Below, piece after piece: positions 7,570 to 13,582 of a stretch of DNA of 42,889 nt; position 1 is the stretch's first letter, and every line of letters begins with the position of its first letter. The notes under the pieces were generated by a model. It had not been told where the DNA came from and did no database searches. It saw nothing but the letters and a program-made list of their open reading frames with translations. A program made the translations under genes and the position numbers. Source of the stretch: UMGS1279 sp045577695 (GTDB lineage Bacteria > Bacillota > Clostridia > Oscillospirales > Acutalibacteraceae); NCBI GenBank assembly GCA_045577695.1, contig JAZNIW010000047.1, positions 1 to 42,889 of the forward strand, given 5' to 3'.

Positions 7570-7938
7570 ATGGAACAATATATCTATGACGAAACCAACG
7601 GTTTATGGTATGAACGCAACGGTGACTACTATATCCCTTGCCTAAAACTCCCCGAAATAAATATAGGTATATGGGGCGAACGCTATCTCACCTACATCCG
7701 CGAACACAAAAAACTCCTATATACCAAACTAATGATAAACGGCACCCTCTACACCCACCTCGCCGAAATCAATAAACAGGCAGAAGAAATGTTTTCTGAG
7801 CTGGTAAAGCAAATGAAAACCCGCGAGGGCATCACCGAACAACTAAAAGCAGAAAACCAACTCGAATGGGTCCGCCAAATGAACAACATCCGTAGTAGAG
7901 CCACAGAAATTGTAAATAATGATATAATCTATAACTAA
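7570..7938 (+). CDS. tnpV: TnpV family transposon-encoded protein
   Basis: The 122-residue protein matches TnpV: YDETNGLWYERNGDYYIPCL near the start, IGIWGERYLTYIREHK in the middle, and EWVRQMNNIRSRATEIV with a terminal DIIYN. TnpV is carried by Tn4451/Tn4453-like and other integrative elements of Clostridia; its function is not settled. No recombinase (tnpX) or other transposon gene lies nearby, so this is probably an orphan left by an earlier element. Its ribosome site is locked in a perfect hairpin. It is followed at once by an intrinsic terminator. Confidence 0.85.
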   Translation: MEQYIYDETNGLWYERNGDYYIPCLKLPEINIGIWGERYLTYIREHKKLLYTKLMINGTLYTHLAEINKQAEEMFSELVKQMKTREGITEQLKAENQLEWVRQMNNIRSRATEIVNNDIIYN

Positions 7939-7943
7939 CCGAG

Positions 7944-7992
7944 AACGGCGGCAGGGAGATTAAATTCTCTCTGTCGCCGTTTTGGTTTTTTC
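7944..7992 (+). terminator. Terminator after tnpV
   Basis: AACGGCGGCAGGGAGA pairs with TCTCTCTGTCGCCGTT with one or two mismatches around a short loop, followed by TTGGTTTTTTC. Confidence 0.85.
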
Positions 7993-8010
7993 ATTTAGTA
8001 CATCATTTGC

Positions 8011-8499
8011 TTATTTAGAAACTGTTTTTTTGTTTATATATTCAATTACTATATTACGAATTTCATCTGATGTATCTTTTGCTAATTTTTTCTCTCGATT
8101 ATTTAATGATACACGATCAAATAACATAGCAGTAATTTCTTGCAACATTTGCACATCGGAAAGTGCAGTTGCTTTTTCTTCGTTACTGTCTATTATTGCG
8201 GCATTTAAAACACAACCACGATAGCAGTGTCCTTCTAATATACCATTTGAGTCTAATGCAATCATACTTCTTGATAACGCCGACAGCGCTCTTGTTGGTA
8301 TGACCTCAGTATCTGAAAGTAAGCATATATTGATATGTTTTTCATCAATTAGATCATTAACTTGAAACACCCTTCCCTTTCGGGAGGCATTCCTACGGGA
8401 ATTTGCCTCATCAGCTGCTTGGATTATTAATTCCCTTATATCGTTAGTTATACTCAGGTTTGTATCACTCATACTTACAGAAAGATTGTATTTAAACAT
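8011..8499 (-). CDS. Unrecognised 162-residue protein
   Basis: I do not recognise this family. The protein has no signal peptide, membrane segment or cysteine-rich site. The middle is a beta-rich stretch (INICLLSDTEVIPTRALSAL then EGHCYRGCVLNAAIID) and the C-terminal 60 residues look helical. AGGAGG lies 5 bases before the ATG, and a good promoter (TTGCAT-17-TATTAT) drives it leftward. It is divergent from the EEP-nuclease operon and shares a control region with it, so it may be that operon's regulator or antitoxin. This is inference from layout only; no helix-turn-helix is obvious. Confidence 0.7.
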   Translation of the reverse strand: MFKYNLSVSMSDTNLSITNDIRELIIQAADEANSRRNASRKGRVFQVNDLIDEKHINICLLSDTEVIPTRALSALSRSMIALDSNGILEGHCYRGCVLNAAIIDSNEEKATALSDVQMLQEITAMLFDRVSLNNREKKLAKDTSDEIRNIVIEYINKKTVSK

Positions 8500-8526
8500 A
8501 ACTACCTCCTAAAGTGCTTTTTAATA

Positions 8527-8555
8527 ATAATACCACAGTTATTATCAAAATGCAA
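8527..8555 (-). promoter_or_regulatory. Promoter of the 162-residue protein gene
   Basis: On the minus strand, TTGCAT (8550-8555) and TATTAT (8527-8532) are 17 bases apart, with an extended TGG before the -10. The -35 overlaps the left arm of the 8551/8650 inverted repeat. Confidence 0.6.
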
Positions 8556-8650
8556 TAGAAACCAAAATATTCTTATTTCTCTTGACAAAGTGCGGGTTTG
8601 CAAGTATAATAAGTAAAAACCAATGTGTTTATATTTTGGTTTTAAATGCA
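8551..8650. promoter_or_regulatory. Inverted-repeat operator pair between divergent genes
   Basis: TGCA-N4-AAACCAAAATAT (8551-8570) is mirrored by ATATTTTGGTTT-N4-TGCA (8631-8650); 16 of 20 positions pair. The arms enclose the rightward promoter, and the left arm covers the -35 of the leftward one. This fits two sites for one repressor that could loop or block both promoters. A small inverted-repeat element is the alternative. Confidence 0.5.
8582..8610 (+). promoter_or_regulatory. Consensus promoter of the EEP-nuclease operon
   Basis: Exact TTGACA (8582-8587) and TATAAT (8605-8610) boxes are 17 bases apart, a full sigma-A consensus expected to be very strong unless repressed. Confidence 0.85.
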
Positions 8651-8670
8651 ACGAAGTGAGGTGAAAAATA

Positions 8671-8760
8671 ATGTCTTGGGAAGATGCTGTAGAAATATTA
8701 TATCCTAATCTCTCAACAGAAGAACTCGAAGAAGAGTTGATGGACAGGATACCCGATTGA
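8671..8760 (+). CDS. 29-residue acidic peptide, first gene of the EEP operon
   Basis: A short ATG-TGA frame begins 61 bases after the -10 box and has a GAGGTG ribosome site 7 bases before it. The peptide is acidic (ILYPNLSTEELEEELMDRIP), with an amphipathic Glu-rich helix and no membrane segment. A GC-rich hairpin follows directly. It could be a leader peptide for attenuation, a small antitoxin-like protein or a regulator. It has no recognised family. The good ribosome site and strong promoter argue that it is translated. Confidence 0.5.
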   Translation: MSWEDAVEILYPNLSTEELEEELMDRIPD

Positions 8761-8765
8761 AGTTA

Positions 8766-8790
8766 GCAGGGGGGGATACCTCTCCCCTGC
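8766..8790 (+). promoter_or_regulatory. GC-rich hairpin in the EEP operon leader
   Basis: GCAGGGG (8766-8772) pairs with CCCCTGC (8784-8790), extended by two or three weaker pairs, with no T-tract. It sits between the 29-residue peptide and the nuclease gene, so it could stabilise the downstream mRNA or act in attenuation. Confidence 0.45.
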
Positions 8791-8830
8791 GTAACCATAG
8801 AAATATAATAAAATACAAGGAGAAAATAAA

Positions 8831-9568
8831 ATGAAAATCATTGAAACGTCTTTAAACCTTCGGATCGAACGAGGTAAAAGTAAAGAAGATTACTTAATTT
8901 CAGAAGATATTGCCAAAAGGCAATTATCTTTTTCGGACACGGATGTATACACCAATGTTGAATTTATGGATTGCAATAATACGGCATATTTAAAAGTGTT
9001 TGAGGATTCGGGATACAACAGTTATACATCTCTAGATGAAAAAGGTAGAGGAATTCTTTGTGAAATAAAAAAAGAATATACGGTTAGCAAAATTGGTGAA
9101 ATGGCTGAACCGCATATGTTACACTTACGTGTAGAAAAAGGGAACGAATATATTGACTTAATTACAGTACGGCTTTTAGTTGCGGGTGGTAATGATGCGG
9201 ATTTTAAAGATAGAAATAGACAGTGGAATGAAGTGTTAAGTTATATTGAGGAACTGTCAGATAAATCACATCTTGTTCTAACAGGCGATTTTAATCACGG
9301 AGTAATAAGTGATGACATTAACGGATATCGCAATAGGCCAAGACAATATTTTAACTATCAAATGGTTGTAAAAGACCTTAAAAACAAGAACATTATTTTA
9401 TATCCAATGGAAGGCTATAGTTATCGTGGTTATATGAAAATAGATCATATTGCTACAGGCGAAAAAATATTAGTAGAAAATGCTAGGTATAATGATATTT
9501 TTAACAATACAGAAATAATAGGAATTCCCGATCACAGTTGTATTATTGCCAATATAAAATGTGCTTAA
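8831..9568 (+). CDS. Endonuclease/exonuclease/phosphatase (EEP) fold protein
   Basis: A 245-residue protein with EEP (DNase I/APE1-like) metal-dependent hydrolase motifs: LITVRL (near 110), then TGDFNHG (GDFN at 152-155), KIDHI (203-207) and the terminal IPDHSCI (Asp-His at 234-235). The N-terminal Asn and Glu of the family are less clear (LNL at 8-10, NVEF at 42-45). The substrate could be DNA, RNA, a nucleotide or a phospholipid. No signal peptide is present, so it acts in the cytoplasm. AAGGAG precedes the ATG. Two unusual small genes follow in the same operon, and the strong promoter and toxin-rich surroundings suggest a defence or toxin role (inference). Confidence 0.8.
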   Translation: MKIIETSLNLRIERGKSKEDYLISEDIAKRQLSFSDTDVYTNVEFMDCNNTAYLKVFEDSGYNSYTSLDEKGRGILCEIKKEYTVSKIGEMAEPHMLHLRVEKGNEYIDLITVRLLVAGGNDADFKDRNRQWNEVLSYIEELSDKSHLVLTGDFNHGVISDDINGYRNRPRQYFNYQMVVKDLKNKNIILYPMEGYSYRGYMKIDHIATGEKILVENARYNDIFNNTEIIGIPDHSCIIANIKCA

Positions 9569-9580
9569 AGGGGATGAGTT

Positions 9581-10072
9581 ATGAACAGGATTCAGGCAAT
9601 GACTGCAATTAACGATATTTTAAAACACAAATTTAAATATCTATATAAACAGCAAAAGTTAAATATACGGACATTGCATTTATCGTTCCTTATGGACTCA
9701 AAAACACATAATGTCCAAATGACTTTTGATTTTCAAGAAAAATGGTTAGACATATTGTGTTTTGTTTCACCAACTGTTCATATCAAGGATACTAATGTGT
9801 ATTTTGATGTGTTACAGATCGTAAATTATCTAAATTGGAATATAAAATCATTAGGAAGATTTTATTTGGATACATATGGAGATTTTGCATACAGTTTGCG
9901 ATTGGATTATTCGCTGCTTGAACGAGCAGAGGATATATGCATTAAGGAAATAGAAGCAGTTGTTGATTACTATGCAGATATTTTTGTATTAGTTTTGAAC
10001 ATTCTTCAAGGGAAAACAACATTTGAATATGCCAAAAATTTTATAGACAATATGTGGGGAGGATTAGAGTAA
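9581..10072 (+). CDS. YbjN-like protein
   Basis: A 163-residue protein with no membrane segment. The C-terminal half (VNYLNWNIKSLGRFYLD, then YSLRLDYS, then VVDYYADIFVLVLNILQG) resembles YbjN-family proteins, which have a type III secretion chaperone-like fold and are thought to bind other proteins. The similarity is by eye and moderate. It starts 12 bases after the nuclease gene with a GGGGATG-type ribosome site, and the next gene follows after one base. A binding, chaperone or immunity role for the nuclease is a reasonable inference. No catalytic motif is visible. Confidence 0.65.
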   Translation: MNRIQAMTAINDILKHKFKYLYKQQKLNIRTLHLSFLMDSKTHNVQMTFDFQEKWLDILCFVSPTVHIKDTNVYFDVLQIVNYLNWNIKSLGRFYLDTYGDFAYSLRLDYSLLERAEDICIKEIEAVVDYYADIFVLVLNILQGKTTFEYAKNFIDNMWGGLE

Positions 10073-10073
10073 A

Positions 10074-10397
10074 ATGCCGGTAGATTTCAAAGAAACAAAG
10101 ACGTCATCACTTGACAAGAACGATGGTGAGTTTGCAGATCAAAAACTATTACACATATGTGAAGTATGTGGTAAACAGGAACTACTAACACCCAATGAAG
10201 GGTTTGAACAAGGTTGGGACTACGCTCCATATATGTACCCTTTTAAAGTTATTTCGCCCAGAACTTGCGGAAACTGTGGAATTGACGAAACAGTATGGTT
10301 TGAAATTGCCGTAAAACACAGAACTTTTGAAAGCCTCAGCGAAAAGCAAAAACAAACTGTAAAGAGAATCTACTGTGAACCGGAAAGCTTATTGTAA
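10074..10397 (+). CDS. Zinc-ribbon-like hypothetical protein
   Basis: A 107-residue protein with two cysteine knuckles, CEVCG near residue 29 and CGNCG near 65, the usual layout of a zinc ribbon. Between them lies an aromatic segment (GWDYAPYMYPF). The C-terminal 40 residues are charged and probably helical. I do not recognise a named family. It starts one base after the YbjN-like gene, so translation is likely coupled, and it is the last gene of the operon before a strong terminator. It could recognise nucleic acid for the nuclease, or be a structural partner (inference). Confidence 0.65.
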   Translation: MPVDFKETKTSSLDKNDGEFADQKLLHICEVCGKQELLTPNEGFEQGWDYAPYMYPFKVISPRTCGNCGIDETVWFEIAVKHRTFESLSEKQKQTVKRIYCEPESLL

Positions 10398-10415
10398 ACG
10401 AAACTAAATAAAATA

Positions 10416-10461
10416 AAATCTCGGCTAAAAATACATTTAATTGTAATTTTAGCCGAGATTT
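10416..10461. terminator. Bidirectional terminator
   Basis: A perfect 15-base-pair stem (AAATCTCGGCTAAAA, 10416-10430, with 10447-10461) encloses a 16-base loop, with A/T-rich sequence on both sides. It separates the EEP operon from the convergent hipT gene, whose stop is at 10463. Confidence 0.85.
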
Positions 10462-10462
10462 A

Positions 10463-11410
10463 TTATTTCTCTAAAATAGCCATTCTGTTTTCAATTAAGT
10501 TTTCAAGAGCTTCTTTCATATCGTCTGGCATATAAGATTCTCTGCACATATCGATATACTTATCTTTTAGCTTAACGGTTTTTTCAATCATTTTATCTGC
10601 GGTTTTTTCTGCAATTCCAATTGTTTCAGCAAACTTAATAAAATCTTTTTTACGGATATTTTGCTTTTTGCCATTGATAGTTAAAGCCAACTGTTCTTTA
10701 TCGGCAGGAATAACCACATTAGTAGAAAGCAAATCGTAAGCTGCAGACAAAACATATTTATTGCTACCTTCGGCCGTTTCAATAAGTGAAAAGTTTTTGA
10801 GATGCATATCTGAATTGCCAACCGCAAATGAAAAAACAATACGAATAAACAATTCAGTGTTATCTAAGCCTTTTGATTCCGAATGTTCGGATATGATTTT
10901 TCCGCAGCGTTCGTACGAGCCGCGATATTTGTCTTCGGTAAGTCTTCCGTCAAGCTGACAAAAATCTTCCATGGCAAGCATTTGCCCATTCGCGCGGTCG
11001 ATGCGTTTTGTTATATAGGCATAGGCATTATCCTGAGAGGGCAAACGAAGCAAAGCAAAAGGAACGGTTTTAATACCACTCACTTGCGCCATTTGCATAA
11101 TAAGATATTCCATTTCAGGCAATGCCACATATTCGTCTGTTTGAGGTTTAAGAATGTAACCTGTAGGATAATTAACAAGGGTTAGACGAGGTGAATCTTC
11201 TTTAGAGAGGTGTAAAGATAACTTTTTTTGCACACCGGGAACCGTAAAACCTTTGTTTGTATTATCTATAGCAATTTGGTTCAAAACTTCTTTTGAAACG
11301 TCAATATCAGGGAACTTGGTAGTTCCAAAAAAGGATTTTATGCATAATGAGTGCCATCCATACTCATTTTCGGTGCGGAGTGTTTTTCCGCAGCATAAAC
11401 AACGGCTCAT
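10463..11410 (-). CDS. hipT: HipT-like serine/threonine kinase toxin
   Basis: A 315-residue HipA-fold kinase without the N-subdomain 1 found in full HipA; that part is encoded by the preceding gene. Visible features are a possible zinc knuckle (CLCCG and a later WHSLC, residues 4-23), the Gly-rich loop TVPGVQKK (56-63) that holds autophosphorylation sites in HipT, the ATP-binding YILKP (85-89), the catalytic GNSDMHLKN (198-206) and the metal-binding AYDLL (224-228). In E. coli O127, HipT phosphorylates tryptophanyl-tRNA synthetase; the target here is unknown. The start overlaps hipS by 4 bases (ATGA). All catalytic residues appear intact. Confidence 0.9.
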   Translation of the reverse strand: MSRCLCCGKTLRTENEYGWHSLCIKSFFGTTKFPDIDVSKEVLNQIAIDNTNKGFTVPGVQKKLSLHLSKEDSPRLTLVNYPTGYILKPQTDEYVALPEMEYLIMQMAQVSGIKTVPFALLRLPSQDNAYAYITKRIDRANGQMLAMEDFCQLDGRLTEDKYRGSYERCGKIISEHSESKGLDNTELFIRIVFSFAVGNSDMHLKNFSLIETAEGSNKYVLSAAYDLLSTNVVIPADKEQLALTINGKKQNIRKKDFIKFAETIGIAEKTADKMIEKTVKLKDKYIDMCRESYMPDDMKEALENLIENRMAILEK

Positions 11411-11736
11411 TCCTTCGCCCCCTTTATTTGAACGTTACCGATAGGGTCTTTGCAAGCAACAAGTAACAATCCAAAACGGTCTTTGCGGTCGATCTTCCAA
11501 TTATGACTAACTATATCGAGTAGCCAGCCTTCAGGAATAAGACCATCAAAAAACGCAAAAAGCGTTTTAGAAGTGTATTCCTCCGATTGTATAGGCAGAG
11601 TTAAGCTTACAGGAGAAGGATTTTCGCCTTTAAGATAATCGTCATCATAAACAAACGAATATCCCGAATCAGTTTCTTTCAAAGTTCCTGCAAAAGCGTC
11701 CCGCACATATACATACGCTGTTCTGTATGCTTCCAT
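11407..11736 (-). CDS. hipS: HipS-like protein (HipA N-terminal subdomain)
   Basis: A 109-residue protein equal to N-subdomain 1 of HipA as a separate gene: AYVYVRDAFAGTLKET, then PVSLTLPIQ, then FFDGLIPEGWLLD and DRFGLLLVACKDPIG. In the tripartite HipBST system, HipS rather than HipB is the main antitoxin and binds the HipT kinase. Gene order B-S-T and overlapping junctions (hipB stop and hipS start share one base; hipS and hipT share four) match that system. The alternative, a HipA split by frameshift, is less likely because the junction has a proper ATGA start and the split falls at the known domain border. Confidence 0.88.
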   Translation of the reverse strand: MEAYRTAYVYVRDAFAGTLKETDSGYSFVYDDDYLKGENPSPVSLTLPIQSEEYTSKTLFAFFDGLIPEGWLLDIVSHNWKIDRKDRFGLLLVACKDPIGNVQIKGAKE

Positions 11737-11936
11737 TAGTCATCCTTCCTTCCGGGAACTGCTTTCATGCCAAACATTGAAAGAGCTTGATTCACTTTAT
11801 CCATACGGACCGTTTCTTTGCCTTGTTCAAGTTCACGAACAAAACGAAGACCAAGTCCCGAACGAAGTGCGAAGTCCTCTTGAGTGAGTCCTGCCTCTTT
11901 TCTTTTTTGTTTGATAAATTCAGCAATTGTATTCAT
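11736..11936 (-). CDS. hipB: HipB-like XRE antitoxin/repressor
   Basis: A 66-residue single-domain helix-turn-helix protein (IAEFIKQKRKEAGLTQEDFA, then RFVRELEQGKETVRMDKVNQ) that should bind the palindromes around its own promoter and the HipS/HipT complex. I chose the ATG at 11936. The longer in-frame start at 11951 lies in the -10 box and cannot be transcribed from this promoter. The chosen ATG falls about 7 bases after TATAAT, which implies a leaderless or nearly leaderless mRNA; no ribosome site is visible. It leads the three-gene hipBST operon. Confidence 0.88.
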   Translation of the reverse strand: MNTIAEFIKQKRKEAGLTQEDFALRSGLGLRFVRELEQGKETVRMDKVNQALSMFGMKAVPGRKDD

Positions 11937-11942
11937 AACCGC

Positions 11943-12046
11943 ATTATACACCCTATCGGGTATAATGTCAATAGTTTCACACTATAATTATACCCGATAG
12001 GGATTAAAATATTCGCAAACCATCAAAATACACCCGAAAGGGTATA
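11943..12046 (-). promoter_or_regulatory. hipBST promoter with three operator palindromes
   Basis: On the minus strand, exact TTGACA (11966-11971) and TATAAT (11943-11948) boxes are 17 bases apart. The spacer itself is an operator, ACCCTATCGGGTA (11950-11962). Inverted relatives follow at 11991-12003 (TACCCGATAGGGA) and 12031-12046 (CACCCGAAAGGGTATA). Each has the core CCC-N4-GGG. This is the usual autoregulation layout of hip loci. Confidence 0.85.
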
Positions 12047-12337
12047 AAAATATTTAAATTTCGATAAAAATGCGTAAAACCTAGCCTTCGCTAGTTCAAC
12101 TCTGGGTGGTGGAGTCAACATTATACATATTTAAATAAACTGTAGAAATACGCAAAATTTTTAAATGAGCAGAATCATTTCTCTATTTTCGCCGTTGTAA
12201 AGTCCGTTTTATAGGACACCTAATGTATTAAAATTTAAACGAAGCGTATATTTCTACTTGAATTCTCCAAATATGGGATGTAATTCTCAACCATTAAAGG
12301 ATAGCATTAACCTACCATCAAAAAAGGAGGTACTGAT
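12047..12337. other. Intergenic region upstream of the XRE membrane protein
   Basis: With the hip operators this leaves about 400 bases without a gene. It holds a small hairpin CTAGC-CTTC-GCTAG (near 12082-12095) and the promoter element at 12197-12234. I see no open frame or RNA gene. Confidence 0.4.
12197..12234 (+). promoter_or_regulatory. Promoter and shared operator of the XRE membrane protein gene
   Basis: GTAAAGTCCGTTTTATAGGA (12197-12216) contains the inverted pair GTCC/GGAC and covers the -35 position GTTTTA (12206-12211). A TAAAAT -10 (12229-12234) lies 17 bases on. A near copy with the same spacing lies before the next gene at 12851. Confidence 0.5.
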
Positions 12338-12820
12338 ATGAATCAGTATAAAACAGGAAATTTTATTTCACAAAAAAGACGAGAGCAAAATTTAACACAG
12401 GAACAATTGGCTGAACAACTTAATGTTTCTAACAAAACAATTTCAAAATGGGAAACTGGTAGGTGTATGCCCGACTATTCTATTGTTCAAAATTTATGTC
12501 AGAAATTAAAAATCACCGTTGCGGAACTAATGGATGGTGAAGAGAATGACAAAAGTATTCGCACTTATGACGATGACCAAGTAATAGAAATGCTGCGTAG
12601 AATTCAAGAACTTGAAAAAAATAAAGCTCGAGAAAACAATATATCAAATGGGTTACTTTTGCTAATAATTTTGCTTGCAATTATTGTATCTTTACAATTT
12701 TTATCAGAAGGTTTTATTGGTTATGTTTTTCATATTTATTTGATATTTGCTTTAATAAGTCACCTTATAGGTGTATTTAAACCAATAATTAAAGAAAAAT
12801 TAAATAAAAACAAGGATTAA
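12338..12820 (+). CDS. XRE regulator with C-terminal membrane segments
   Basis: A 160-residue protein. Residues 8-62 are an XRE helix-turn-helix (ISQKRREQNLTQEQLAEQLN then SNKTISKWETGRCMPDYS). A Lys/Glu-rich linker leads to two membrane helices at about 104-122 and 125-146, placing the DNA-binding domain on the cytoplasmic face. AAAGGAGG precedes the ATG. Membrane-anchored XRE proteins are common in Firmicutes and often sense envelope or small-molecule signals. The same operator-like sequence lies before this gene and the next, so it may control both (inference). Confidence 0.85.
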   Translation: MNQYKTGNFISQKRREQNLTQEQLAEQLNVSNKTISKWETGRCMPDYSIVQNLCQKLKITVAELMDGEENDKSIRTYDDDQVIEMLRRIQELEKNKARENNISNGLLLLIILLAIIVSLQFLSEGFIGYVFHIYLIFALISHLIGVFKPIIKEKLNKNKD

Positions 12821-12850
12821 AAATTTCAAATAAAGTATTTAAAATCTGTA

Positions 12851-12889
12851 GGTAAAAGTACGTTTTATGGGACATCAACCCTGTTAGAA
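12851..12889 (+). promoter_or_regulatory. Second copy of the operator-promoter element
   Basis: GTAAAAGTACGTTTTATGGG (12851-12870) repeats the element before the XRE gene. The -35-position GTTTTA (12861-12866) is again 17 bases from the -10, here TAGAAT (12884-12889) with an extended TG. The conserved spacing points to common control. Confidence 0.5.
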
Positions 12890-12935
12890 TTAAGATGATA
12901 AATAAACCGAAATTTATTTCAAAAGGAGAATTTGA

Positions 12936-13166
12936 ATGCCAAATATGAATGATTTCCACGCTTTTAAAAGTACAAGTGGTGGTGATGGCGGCAGTTCTAA
13001 CGGCGGTGGCGGCAAATGGGATTTCGGCTGCGGCTGGGTTGTTATTGTCATTGTCGCTTATATGCTATTACATTTTATTTTCAGTGGTGCTAGTTGGGAT
13101 GCAATAGATACACTTTTGGGGCTTGGCTTCCTTGCGTTTTTGTTTGCTAAGTCATTATTTAGATAA
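12936..13166 (+). CDS. Small Gly-rich membrane protein
   Basis: A 76-residue protein of unknown family. The first 35 residues are soluble and Gly/Ser-rich (GGDGGSSNGGGGKWDFGCG). Two hydrophobic helices follow (VVIVIVAYMLLHFIF and LLGLGFLAFLFA) with a basic tail. There is no signal peptidase site, so it is probably an integral membrane protein. AAAGGAG precedes the ATG. Its promoter carries the same operator-like element as the upstream membrane-bound XRE gene, so the pair may form a small regulator-target unit. A bacteriocin-like or holin-like role is possible but unsupported. Confidence 0.7.
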   Translation: MPNMNDFHAFKSTSGGDGGSSNGGGGKWDFGCGWVVIVIVAYMLLHFIFSGASWDAIDTLLGLGFLAFLFAKSLFR

Positions 13167-13214
13167 GAGCAATTAAAGCATTTTCGTAAGTTTAAGAAAA
13201 TTTTTGGTTGCGAA

Positions 13215-13244
13215 TTGACGATTGCTGTCAACCGGCGCTATTAT
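13215..13244 (+). promoter_or_regulatory. Promoter of the truncated XRE gene
   Basis: TTGACG (13215-13220) and TATTAT (13239-13244) are 18 bases apart. The inverted repeat TTGAC-N7-GTCAA (13215-13231) overlaps the -35. Confidence 0.5.
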
Positions 13245-13286
13245 GATTTTCAGAAAGAATAAATGTTTTGTTTGGAGGAAGCAATT

Positions 13287-13370
13287 GTGAATGGCTTAAA
13301 ATACATAAGAATTAGATGCAATCTATCCCTTAATGATATGGCATCACTTTTAGGGGTTAACCCTTTTTAA
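13287..13370 (+). pseudogene. Truncated XRE helix-turn-helix gene
   Basis: After a GGAGG site, a GTG-started frame encodes 27 residues (LKYIRIRCNLSLNDMASLLG) that match the first two helices of an XRE domain, then meets TAA at 13368. A real XRE domain needs about 30 more residues, and no other frame continues it. The promoter and ribosome site look intact. This is therefore a gene cut off at the island's right border, or a remnant joined to other DNA. Confidence 0.5.
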
Positions 13371-13437
13371 TCTCAACCCGCCAAAAAAGGACAAACTTTT
13401 TTAGCGTGAGAAAAAAGAAAAACAAGAAAATAATGCG

Positions 13438-13480
13438 AAAAAAGGCCTTGTATACTTTCAGGTATACAAGGCCTTTTTTT
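13438..13480. terminator. Bidirectional terminator at the island border
   Basis: An 18-base-pair perfect stem (AAAAAAGGCCTTGTATAC with its complement) encloses a 6-base loop, with T-runs on both strands. It ends the minus-strand glycolysis-trmK operon and the accessory island. Confidence 0.92.
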
Positions 13481-13582
13481 AGGCTTTTTTATGTATGGCA
13501 ATGGTAGCAGTAATATGCGAAAGCGGATGATAAACAAATTGCCTAAAACCCAGTGTTTGGATTGCCATAAAGCGAAACTTTT

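Noticed and set aside
6241..8499. The 162-residue gene as operon partner of the AAA ATPase
   Set aside because: Both are on the minus strand, but tnpV, its terminator and the ATPase's own promoter lie between, so they are not co-transcribed now. A former link before TnpV insertion cannot be excluded.
11937..11951. Longer start of hipB at 11951
   Set aside because: This ATG is part of the -10 box, so it would not be in the transcript from the consensus promoter.
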